Below are positions 51,102-61,599 of a stretch of 64,000 nt of DNA, in pieces. The stretch is from Phallusia mammillata (taxonomy: Eukaryota; Chordata; Ascidiacea; Phlebobranchia; Ascidiidae). The number at the start of each line of letters is the position of its first letter. Positions within the stretch are counted from its first letter, which is position 1. Both the position numbers and the translations under genes were made by a program. The notes beneath the pieces were generated by a model. It did no database searches. It was not told the origin of the DNA and saw only the letters and a list, made by a program, of their open reading frames with translations. Location of the stretch: contig QLIY01000315.1 in assembly GCA_003260075.1 (NCBI GenBank), forward strand, positions 37,495-101,494, given 5' to 3'.

Positions 51102-52874
51102 TTATATGGCAATGTAGTTTGGGACTCGAGATGGTAGGAGAAAGGTGTACGGGTGTTCCATCTCGCAATTTCTTTCCTCCAAGCGTTTCTCTAGCGCCTC
51201 CAGTGATTGTCGATATTCTTTCTGCATTTCCAAAACTGGGGCTTCGGTAAAAAACTTTTTCCGATAATCACCAAGAAACACCTAGATGCGTAATTAACAA
51301 ACATTTACTAAATCTTGTTATGTTATCTGAAATGATTGAGCAACACCATCGAAAAAATGCTTTTCTAAAACAATTATTAGCGGATTTTTTAACAGAAGAA
51401 CTGCTTTATTGTCTGATATTCTTGAACCTAAATAACGCAGTAATTAAACATGCAAATTGTCATTTATGGGACACCAAATGTTCTTAAACCCTTTAGTCTT
51501 GATTATCCTTTAGGCGTTTTTAAAAATAAAGTTTATTCTCCAACATTTGTTTAAGAAACTTATCCCTCAAAACTGTTGCAAAGACAAGGCCTTAGCCGTG
51601 CCTTGAAAGTTAATTTGTTTACAGTATATCAGCACTGTTTTCACGTTCAAGAATGTCAAGTTAACTTTCTATATTTGTCAAATTTGGCCTTTGGAAGTAA
51701 TCGGCAGTGTACGTGAGTTACGTAAAAGAACTATGGACATATTCAAGTTAATCATTTTCACAAATGTCAATCTTGTGTACTATCTTTACCCCAAAGGCGA
51801 GCCAAATTTTACCAATAAAAGTTATTATTTTACTGATTGAGAATTTCTGCAATTCAGTGACATTTCCTGTTACAACCACTACAAGTTTACATTGCATTGC
51901 TCTTACGTCATTTGGTGTAAAGGATGAAAGAGTAAATCCCAAAGCCACTGAGATTGACGCCATAGTGATGTCAGGAAGTGAATCAATGATACGTTTCATG
52001 TTTGCCTAAAAGCACAAATAATATCAATTTGACATATACCAGTAAAACTTTTTTTTTTCTGCAATTTAAAAATACTTTCTGTACAATATTTGTCTGAAAC
52101 TTTTTGGTAACTCATTAGCTCTAGGGCGGTCAGTAAAATAGTCAGTTGTTGTTTGTTTTTTAAACCTAAATTATTGTATATTGTAATCACAGTTTGTTGT
52201 TTTCAAAAATTACTTATTCTCATGGTTGACTTTAATCAAATTCAAAATCTTTAACTACTAACTAAACTCAATAAAATTACTCAAAACTCCTATACTTTGA
52301 TTATGAAACCAACAGTATTATCTGTAATTTAACGAAACAAAAATGATCTGAGATCTCAACATTAGTAAAAACAAACATATTTGATCACCTCTCCTTTCTT
52401 GTGAGGGCACATTCTCATAGCCAGTGGAGCATTGGGAACAAATCTGTAGTTAGCAAACTGTCCGAAGTTGACTGCTGCGTGTTGCACGGAACTCGTGTAA
52501 ATTACGATTGTGCATATCTCAATCTGTGAACATAATGATAAGCTGATTTAAGCTGTGTTGAAGCAAAAATGATAGACCAAAATGTAAATTTAGTGTTTCT
52601 TCCATTTCATGTTTTCTGTACAATTTGTATGTTCCAAGGTTTTCAGTAAAGCGCTACATATACCATTAGTAATTTTTTATGCATACTTTGGCAAAAACTT
52701 ACAAAAGTGAGTAAGTTTTTGTCAAAAACCATTACCGTTCAATGAGTTCAAAGTCAATTATGATTGGTCAAGTAGGAAAGTAAGTGTTTTTTTTCTGTCA
52801 TACATGACCACAAAACTTAATTTTATATTTAGATTACAAAATACTGTACTTACAAGTTGTGAAATTGTCGTTAT

Positions 52875-52924
<50 letters not shown>

Positions 52925-55900
52925 TTTTGTCATCCCCTTGCAGTCTCCATCAAGCCATCCAAACCCTTCTACCGCTACGTCATTCGCCCATGCTTGTAAT
53001 TCCGTATCCTGCACAACGTCCTGCAATGCAACAAAATTTTCATCAACATTTGTTCATACCATCGGTGTTTGCGTTAAACCGACCTTTATACTAGTGCTAA
53101 TGCAAAGTTCTTAACCTGAACTTATTTATCCCCAATAGGGTAAGCGTGACATGTTTGGGGTCAAGTAACTAAAAGCCTATTTTCAATAGAAAATCTTTGA
53201 CATCAACCAAGGGGTAAACGAAAGCATAAAGGTAAAGGATCTCTATCGGTGCTTTAAATGCTTCTTAAATTGTTAAACATTCTGAAACTTAAGTGTTTTT
53301 GGTACATATATTAAACTCTATATGAATTTGTATGAAGACATAGTAACTTTGGGTCTGATTGATTGCCTCCGTAGACCCTTCGTACAAGCACAGAAGCCTG
53401 ACAGTTTGCCAACCAACGCGTGTCTATGTCTTTTGAATAAAAGGTTGAATACTCCAGCCAAATCATACTTTATATTTACCTGGTCGCATTTGTAGTAAAA
53501 CTTGATGACGCTTCCCACATAATGCTCCATGATGTTCCACAGACGAAGTGCATCGTCGCGGTAATGATATTCCGGAAGTAGATCTCGGTTGTCTGTTCCT
53601 ATGGTTACATGGCAAAGTAATTCAACAAGAGTTAGGCGTTTCATCGACATGAGCAGCGCTACAAAAGTCCTAACTAAGCACGAAACGACTCCCAGTTAAA
53701 ACAAAATCTAGGCAATAAACTAAAAAGGGGAAGCATCTAATCTAGATGGTAAACATGTTTAGACAATGTACTGTTAGACGAATAAAATAAAACAAAATAA
53801 AAATAAAAATATGTACATGAAAAAAACTTGAACAGTACCTTATGTTGAAGGAAACTTACCTTGCTTCTTAAGGAGTTTTGGAATATTAAGATTCTCAAGT
53901 CGGAATGTTTTGTACCACTTTTGGACAGATGATACACCAGCTTAACAGAATAACATAACGTTATGGATCGTTAAGGGAAGAATTCGTCGAAAAAGGTTGG
54001 GAACTATTGACTTACACAAAGCCAGAGCTTGATTGGCCATAGCATCGTGGGTCAATAAAGTGTTCCTCGCATCAGTATTAATAGTAGGCACAGTCTGAAG
54101 ATGAGGTCGCAATAATTTGTAGAGAGGGTGCGACGAAGGAAAGCAACGGAACATCGACACCGCGAAAGTCTCCATAACCGCATGACAGTACAGGAAATGA
54201 TACTGCCACTAAAACATATAATAAAACCCACTTAAATGCATTGTACTGTTGACTTTTTGTGATAATACAACAGGCCATGTTATGGTCTAATACGGTGGTG
54301 TTAAAAATATAGTAGGTGTACTTGGAATGGTGTGTTAAAAGTCTTCTGGGGAATATTATGTTGCCCACAAAAACGCTCTGTCGACTTACTAAATGTGTTA
54401 CTAAATTCTTGTATGGTTAAGAATACTCGATAGCCACTTTTTGCATTTTTAGAAAATCATGCGATATTCCAAGAACATTAGCCGGTACGCGATTGGGTAA
54501 AGAATATGAATCAATTTGAGTTGAAATCAATTCGTTGGCCGCAAGTGTTGCAAGTTAGTCGGCTTTGGGCAAGTTTTACTCGTTTTAAGCGACTTTACGC
54601 GATCGATACTAAATTATTGTTGTTAACTGTTGGTACTTAAGAGTCATCGTAACTGTTTGAATTGACCTGCAACACTCGTTGGATTACACCCTAGTCTTGC
54701 TAAAAACTCAGTGCTCAGTACAAAAAATACTCGTCCTTTGCAATAACGGACTCTTTACATTATTTACCTGATGGGCGTTGGATTGGGTACTCCGGAAATA
54801 AATCTTTGCCAACATCCAGTCAGCTTTGCTGTCAGCAGGAGTAAACAGGTAATCTCTATCCCCTGGAACTAGCTGAATAGCGATAGGAACGATTTTTCCG
54901 TCCGAGCGTACATAAAACAAAGCAACAGCGCTACAACAGTGAAATCTCTCCTTTGTTTTTGGATGTGCGTTCCTTTTTATTCCATTCATCATTTTGCTGT
55001 AATCCCCGATGTAGACTCGGCCGATCTAAAAGCAATACAAACATGACGTAAGCTACTATGAAGGAAGGACTAACATCGCTTAACATGAAATATCTTTTGC
55101 CAAACTAGATTACGCAGAATGTTGGTTTCCACATTGCAAAAAATTAAAAGATTTGTAAAGTAGTATGGATTTACTATTTTACATTCAATCTATGTTTGGA
55201 ACAATACACACAAATCTGTTCATAAGTTTAATGCGGAAAATAATGGCCCAAATAAACGTAAAAGCGACATGCTATATGAATAATTTTCTGTATTCTAAAT
55301 TAGCCTAAAACCGCTATTTGTAAGTAAGTTTCTGACATTTTTTTCACTTTATATGTTTACCTGCATTTCGGATTCCAAAGTTTTTCCTTCCCTTAAGAAC
55401 TGCGCTACGTCATCGTTGGTGACGTCAAAGCCTGATGGAAGTTCGCAACAACGCTTGAAGTGGATGGGACTTACCCCGTTCAATGTTTGACGTCCCATTC
55501 CTTCGTCTGTTTCCCAACTACAAAAACATGTTTAGATGACTAAAATTTTTACCACAAAGGATTGGCTGTTTAAAAGCAGGCAGAAAGTAGGTTTAAAAAC
55601 ACTGTAAATCGTCTGTTTGCTTTTGACAAAATCTAAACATTCATCTTACGTTGAAACGACTGTCAATATGTATAGGTTAAATACTATGTGTACTTGTATT
55701 AAATAGAACTAGGACGTTTCCAGAGAAACAAAAAAACGTTTCTGTTATATCCTTAAAGATATAGATGAATAGCTGGATTCAGCCCTGAAGCGTCGATGCA
55801 GACCAGCGATCACGGCACACTAATATAAATTGTTATAAACTACACCTTGCCATGTGGTGAATGCTTGGTGACAGGCTTATTCGCTATAATGACTTCAATA

Positions 55901-55952
55901 GGCCTGGTGTACTATCGTTTCTATTACATTTACAGTATTAAGCTGCAGACTA

Positions 55953-56016
<64 letters not shown>

Positions 56017-59000
56017 ATTTATAGGTGGAAACAGTGTGCACTGTCTGCAGCTTATCATTTTGGCTCTATGCCTTTACATTTATAAGTTAGTATTTGTTTC
56101 GGACAGAAGAAATTTTTTGTTGATCAATTTCGTTTTGCTCGGTTTACCCCTCTAAGTAGTTGGGCACTTCGGTCCTTCGTAATTTGTTGTGAGAATAAAG
56201 TCTCTTGAATGATTCAAAGTCTTTAATCGGTTGGGAAAAGTCTAAAATATACGGTCAAATTTTATTGTAAAAAAACAACTTCTTTTATTGACATGGAAAA
56301 CAGTGCTTTTTTTTAATAAGTTATGTATTTTACAATTGTACAAACGCTATACTTTATACCCAACGCACTGCACAAGAAAGGATGACCTTAGTATCTCAAA
56401 TATGATACAAAAACAATGTACAAAATTGACCACTCACCTCCTAATAGATTAAGCACTGCTCCCATACCAGCCCCAATGCCTTGGAAAACAAGATGCTTTA
56501 ACCTGGCTTGCTCGAACTTAAAAATCTTCGGTAGTTTTGTGTATGACTCCCACTTCCCATATCGGGGTAATCCCCAACCCACCGTTCCTTCCACAGGCGT
56601 TTCGGCCCAATCAAAGTTCACCTTGTTCCTTTCAATCTCGCGTTGCCGAAGAGATCGTATGTATCGGTTCTTAATTTTGTGAGTGAGCTCGGCTAAAAAA
56701 TAAAGATGTTTTTGTATCAGTATATGGCTGTGGTTTTGTAACTTTTTCGCCAATTCCCTTAACAATTCACAGCATTCATTCCTGGTCGCTAATAGACTAC
56801 ATAGTAGATGCTAAACCATACAAAGATCATTTAAAATGGTGTCCTATGTCAACTTCATATTACAAGAGCTTAAGTGTCTGTTTACTAACCACATGCAAAA
56901 ATTAAAGTAAATTTCTCCACTCAAGTTTTAAAATCCTCCCCGGTTGGGAACCACTGGCATATGATATGCTAAAAATCAAATACGACTTAATTCAGACATT
57001 TAGTTTTAGAAAGAGAGGGCGTTCTTTAATTTTGCTCTATTGAATGAAAGTAAATTTATAATCCAGTCAGATTACACTAATGTGATTTGTACAAAGATAC
57101 TCTGGGAAATGCCCTGTCAAGTCCCAACTTGCATAGTTTAGAATCAGCGATGAAGTTTATTAGGGAGGAATAAAATGTTTTGTATTGTAAGGGGAGGAAT
57201 TCGTGAAAAAAAGGTTGAGAATCACAGGTCTAAAGGTTATGTGTCTGTTTGCATTACACAATTGTAGTTTTTTTACCGCTACCAGTAAAAAACATTTTTT
57301 TTTTGGAAGCAACTAACCCACCTGTCCCTCTTGCGAACTCTCTGTCTCCTTCTATCCAATCTTGAACGACAAAACACACCTCTTCGCCTTTATAGTGGAC
57401 TGTGATGGTTTCGCATAACCATTCGTCTTCTTTAAGAAAGCCTTCTAAGCCTGAACACGAATTTTAAAGTTTAAGATTTGGCCGGTAAACGTGAGACCTT
57501 ATAGGTACAAACAGTGTGCACTCAGTGGTGGGATTCAAATTTTTTGTCAGCCGGTTCTGTCACAAAAGTCATATTTTTCAGCCAGTCCCGTTACAAAAAT
57601 TTGATTGACACTAACCAGTAATGCTAACCGGTTCGCTGATCTCATGAAAGTTCGTGAGACGGTTCTATAGAACCGGTGCGAACCGGCTGAATCCCATCAC
57701 TGTGTGCACTGTTTTCAGCTTATTTTTCTAACAAATTAAAAACAAAGACACATTTTTACCAAGTCCAAATAATAATATGTTCTAACATGCTAGTCAAAAT
57801 TTCGAAATAATTAAGGACGGTATGGCAACCCTGGAAATAACTACTTTACTGTTGCATACTTATTCTTATAATGCACGGTGGCCCAACGTCCCTTGCTTGT
57901 ATGCGGAAATGGTCAACTTGGCCCCTTTCGTGGTCGTTTCTCAAGAAGTTGTCGAGTTTCTTCTTCTCTGTACATTTCCCGTCCTCTCCGACCAACATGA
58001 TGTAAACAGTTGCGTCTGTCCCAGCATCCATATAATCATCTGCAGTCTGATATAAAGAAACATCTGGTTTTCGAGTATACATTGTGGTAATTGTGTAGTA
58101 GCAGTCTCAATGAAACAACCTACAATTTAATAAATTATAGTACGCCATGCAGGCCCATTTGCATTATACCGAATTGGCCGATCAGCAAGCGTTATGTCAT
58201 AAGGCATATGACAAGGCATGGGTCCGATAAATCTGGTCCACGGTGAGAAAAATTTGTTCCAGTCCACGTCTTATATGGTGAATGCTTGGTGATTCGGTTT
58301 AACGACTTCAATGGGCCTGGCGTACTGTGGTTTTATATATGAGTATGCCGTGATCAGCATGAACGCTTCAAGGTTGATTACCTTAAACAATACGTTCATC
58401 TTACAATTTAGTTCAATTTTAGTCTACAACTAAATTGGTGTTTTATCCAGCTGATGAAAAGTAAAGGTCCTATGAAGTAAGTCAGGGGTGTCCAAAGTGC
58501 GGCCCGCGGGCCAAATGCGGCCCGCAGCTGTTTTTTCAAATTGTATTCCGTATGGCCCGCCATCGTCCGGATTAGGTTTTTAGGATTTGGCGACTTGCGA
58601 CTTCACGTAAATGCCTTCCATGGAACTTCATTTCCCGGTAAAAAGGAGTGTACATCGTGCTGACGCAACAAAATCCCACAATTCCTTAAATCCCGTATAT
58701 TTGTGTTGTAATACTAAAAAAACGTTGGTCCACGGGCGTCTTCACTTGGTAAAAATTGGCCCCCATTGAAAAAGTTTGGACACCCCTGACTTAAGTTGAT
58801 CTAATAATATACTGATGATGCCGTAAAGTCGAAATATATATTCTTTAATGCTTTTTTGAACCAAATACTTATATAATGCTTTTTATGAACTAAAATCATT
58901 AGACATAAGGTTCATTATAGACTTCATCCACAAAGCAACGAACTGGGATATTTAGGTTAAGTACCGGTTGATCTTTTCGCTGGAAGCGTTATTAGGCAAT

Positions 59001-59483
59001 GACTTTCTCAAAGTTATATTTACTTTTATTTGTATTTTTTTTTAAATTCATCAAAATGTACACGGGTTGTAAACTTTACCAGATTTTGCCAAATCAAAAA
59101 ATAACAGATAACAAATTCACCCGTTAGTTGTAAAAAAACAACCCCGATGGCTAGGCTTTATCCTAAAGAGTCGTTTAGCAGTCTTTCGTGTTGTCACCAC
59201 AGACAAATCATTACTCACTCATACGTTTGTCGAACAAAGGATTTTTACGTAACCTGTCTCGAGTCGCGAATGGTAAGGGGAAGGGAAATGTTTGTTTTGA
59301 TTTAATGCCATTATTCTGTAAACACTAAACGCATGTTGGGTTTTAAAGTCCAATCCCAAACAAGTCTGTACTATTTAGAAGTACAAAAAATATATTTTTC
59401 TTTTGCAAACAACTGCTTACCTTTACCGTAACTTCGTATCGAATTGTGGGTTCGTTTGAAACTTTCGACTGGCAACATCCCAT
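51102..59483 (-). CDS. LOX-E: PLAT-lipoxygenase with MGCCQS N-terminus, 14 exons, about 689 aa
   Basis: Exons: 59421-59483, 57860-58046, 57322-57450, 56438-56692, 56148-56241, 55361-55517, 54768-55025, 54016-54208, 53860-53940, 53480-53598, 52854-53020, 52389-52523, 51907-52005, 51102-51281. The first exon begins MGCCQSKVSNEP: Gly2, Cys3-Cys4 and Ser6 closely fit an N-myristoylation plus palmitoylation signal. PLAT domain follows (DAGTDATVYIMLVGED). Catalytic motifs: WGLPRYG, FYVRSDGKIVPIAIQL, NAHQWQYH (H-x4-H), VQHAAVN (H-x3-N) and C-terminal VPNYIAI. Stereo-control Ala (INTDAR). The only break is a 49-nt C run in exon 11 (52876-52924), probably artefactual; all other exons keep the shared phases. 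Pairs with LOX-D as the second subgroup. Predicted membrane-anchored fatty-acid dioxygenase; substrate unknown. Confidence 0.93.
52876..52924. repeat. 49-nt C run inside LOX-E exon 11
   Basis: Exon 11 is 167 nt as read against 120 nt in the complete paralogues, so the surplus (47 nt) is about the length of the run. Confidence 0.9.
55760..55935. mobile_element. Composite SINE fragment (LOX-E intron 5)
   Basis: Begins with an inverted SINE tail ('cagccctgaagcgtcgatgc', 'agaccagcgatcacggc') followed by forward body sequence ('ccttgccatgtggtgaatgc', 'ataggcctggtgtacta'). Confidence 0.65.
55956..56014. repeat. 59-nt C run (LOX-E intron 5)
   Basis: Homopolymer between the SINE fragment and unique intron sequence; no coding effect. 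Confidence 0.9.
57523..57702. mobile_element. hAT-type MITE (cagtggtgggattca), LOX-E intron 2
   Basis: 180 bp, ends cagtggtgggattca and tgaatcccatcactg, exact 8-bp duplication tgtgcact (57515-57522 and 57703-57710). A sibling is at 62685-62873 in the opposite orientation. Confidence 0.93.
58135..58415 (+). mobile_element. tRNA-derived SINE, degraded head (LOX-E intron 1)
   Basis: Body 'gtgaatgcttggtgattcgg', 'cttcaatgggcctggcgtac' and tail 'tgccgtgatcagcatgaacg' are recognisable; the head is scrambled. Confidence 0.65.
58483..58788. mobile_element. hAT-type MITE (caggggtgtccaaa), LOX-E intron 1
   Basis: 306 bp, ends caggggtgtccaaa and tttggacacccctg; the flanking 8-mers aagtaagt and acttaagt match at 6 of 8. 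Same family as 16114-16440. Confidence 0.88.
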
Positions 59484-59718
59484 TTTTGAAATGTACGATT
59501 TGGGTTCAATACGGATTAATGTAATTTTACGACAAACTTTTTAATAGTAAACGCCACAATTTTTCCACTTCCTAATTTTACTGCAAGTGTTCTGTTGATA
59601 AACCTGTCCCTGTTAATGTAAACCATTAACTTAAATCTGTTGTTAGAAACCATCTCAACGATTTTTTCCTGTTTTCCCTATGTTTCTATGAAACATTGTT
59701 GTAAGTGGTCCAGAAAAT

Positions 59719-59917
59719 CAGGCCGAACCCAATGCTGTTGATTGAAAGCCTGTACTAAGCCTAGAAATTGGTGAAATTACAACACAGCTGAGCAGGAGTA
59801 TGAAGTCAGTAACAAATCAAGACAGTCATTTTATACAATTGTGCTCAGTTGTGTTGTAATTTCACCAATTTCTAGGCTTAGTACAGGCTTTCAATCAACA
59901 GAATTGGGTTCGGCCTG
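59719..59917. repeat. Near-perfect 76-bp inverted repeat (hairpin)
   Basis: Left arm 59719-59794 and right arm 59842-59917 are reverse complements with only two mismatches that I can find; the loop is 47 nt. The arms start caggccgaaccc and end gggttcggcctg. It could be a fold-back or long-TIR MITE, or a transcribed hairpin. No target duplication is evident. Confidence 0.88.
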
Positions 59918-60750
59918 TTTAAAATAAAACATAAACCGTTTATCGCAAATTTGTAAACTGAGTACATAGCTTTGTGGGAGATGCAACGATACTCTTATCA
60001 ACTCTTCTTGCTTTTTGCATTTTGTCACTCCTTCCGCAACCTATGATTCACCAAACTGTTATTGGTCTGCAAATGTAGGCTAAAGCAATGGCTGATTTGT
60101 TTTGGTTTTAACGTAACTAAAACAGTACACCAGTGTTTCTTAACCCCGGGCCCGAGGTACCCTAGTGGTTCACTAACAGCGTTTCTACTAGGCCCACATC
60201 AAAACCTCAATTCGCGCACAACGAGATTAATAAATCAAAATAATAAAAATAAAATCGTCGTTTTACAGGAATGATAAATGGTGAATATATTGATTCACAA
60301 CAAACCCAAGTGTAAACATGTTATTTCCATTTTTCAATTCCATGTCATATAATAGGTTAAGTGAGTTCTTCAAGGTACTGCTATACACCCATAAATTAAC
60401 AAGCAATCGGTTTGTGGCATATGAGCCTCACAAAGTCTAATGGTTTAAACTGCTGCCTCCACATTCCTCTGGGATAAACTCAAGAAATCACTAATTCCCT
60501 AATCATTCAATTAATTATCAGCGAAAGAAATATTTCAAGATGTCGTATTCAAAAACAAAGGAATTTAGGACAAAAACAGTAATTAGCAATTAAGTAAAAG
60601 TAGAAAAAATATTCCAAACTTAACTAAAATCTTTTCTGGTATACGGCAATGTTCTACAAAAACGCTTAAGTACAACTTGCAACTCTATGTCCGTTCGAAT
60701 GCCCAAGGTCAAGATCACCATTTTAGTTTGGCCGGCAGTCAAGGTCCGCT

Positions 60751-60843
<93 letters not shown>
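60751..60843. repeat. 93-nt G run
   Basis: Homopolymer in the region left of the minus-strand first exon; may hide real sequence of that gene. Confidence 0.9.
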
Positions 60844-60844
<1 letters not shown>

Positions 60845-61053
60845 AGTCAAACCCATTGTCATTTTTCGGCCGTTGACTAAACTAACGCAGGCTTGCCTTT
60901 TTTCTTCTCTATCCTATCCAAACGTAAAGACAAAAATGGCTTGAGTTACCAAAATCGCAGTGTATATACCAGTGTGTGTGGGGAATTCCTACCGATGTGT
61001 TCGGGCAAGTGCTCAATGAAATGAGCGGTGTATGTTATAGGCCTACGACTTAC

Positions 61054-61182
61054 CGGAACGTATTTTTTAACCCTGTTGTAGTGTAGGTACGCGACTTCGC
61101 TTTCATTGTGGGAAAAGCTATTAAATAACGGGTATTTGGCATTTTGTCGCTGCAGATTCCAAGTTTCATCCGTTGCATCCAT
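61054..61182 (-). CDS. First coding exon of an unrecognised gene, divergent from TAF10
   Basis: ATG at 61182, 43 codons starting MDATDETWNLQRQ and ending NRVKKYVP, followed by a strong donor (cg|gtaagt). I do not recognise the protein. The amino-acid composition is plausible for a real soluble N-terminus, and the head-to-head placement with TAF10 suggests a shared promoter. Later exons should lie to the left, before the LOX-E start at 59483, but a 93-nt G run there may hide them. Only this exon is supported; it could also be a chance open frame. Confidence 0.45.
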
Positions 61183-61599
61183 TGTCTACTGCGATAATTA
61201 CGTACTAACCAAAACTGAGTATTTATCCGCTAAATCAACTGTCAAGTTTTCAACCTAAAACAAGACCTTTTAGCGCATTTTTGTATGAACAAAACGACTT
61301 TTGGTAGATAACTGCTTTAGCTTAGCAAATCAACTGTGTGACTTAATCCTTACTTCAAGATTGCCTTAAAATTGCCATTATAGTGTAAAACTCATTTTGA
61401 TGAGACCTTTTTCAAAGGGTAGAGCGACTAACACCATAACGAGAATCTCACCTCAAAATGATCCTAATTTCCGGGGGGGGGGGGGGGGGGACAGTTAGGA
61501 CGCGACATTTGTGACGCGAAAGCATTGAGGCGACAACCTTAAGTTTTGTTGGTTGTTTGTTTTTAGTTTTGTAATTTTGCCTACTTTTAAGTACAAAGC
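61183..61599. promoter_or_regulatory. Putative bidirectional promoter between the unknown gene and TAF10
   Basis: 417 bp between two divergent start codons, with no other feature except an 18-nt G run (61473-61490). No TATA box is placed with confidence. Assignment rests on gene arrangement alone. Confidence 0.4.

Larger units (their letters stand above)
59484..61053. other. LOX-E 5' flank and presumed intron of the minus-strand neighbour
   Basis: Contains a long hairpin (59719-59917), a hAT-like 5' end at about 60132 ('cagtgtttcttaacc') and a 93-nt G run (60751-60843). An open stretch on the complement at about 60620-60750 has no recognisable domain; it could be a downstream exon of the gene starting at 61182, but I see no support beyond an open frame. 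Confidence 0.5.

Noticed and set aside
57115..57228. Possible hAT element end ('aaggttgagaatcac') and a similar one at 56939-56955
   Set aside because: Only single ends are recognisable; no matching partner end or target duplication was found, so boundaries cannot be given.
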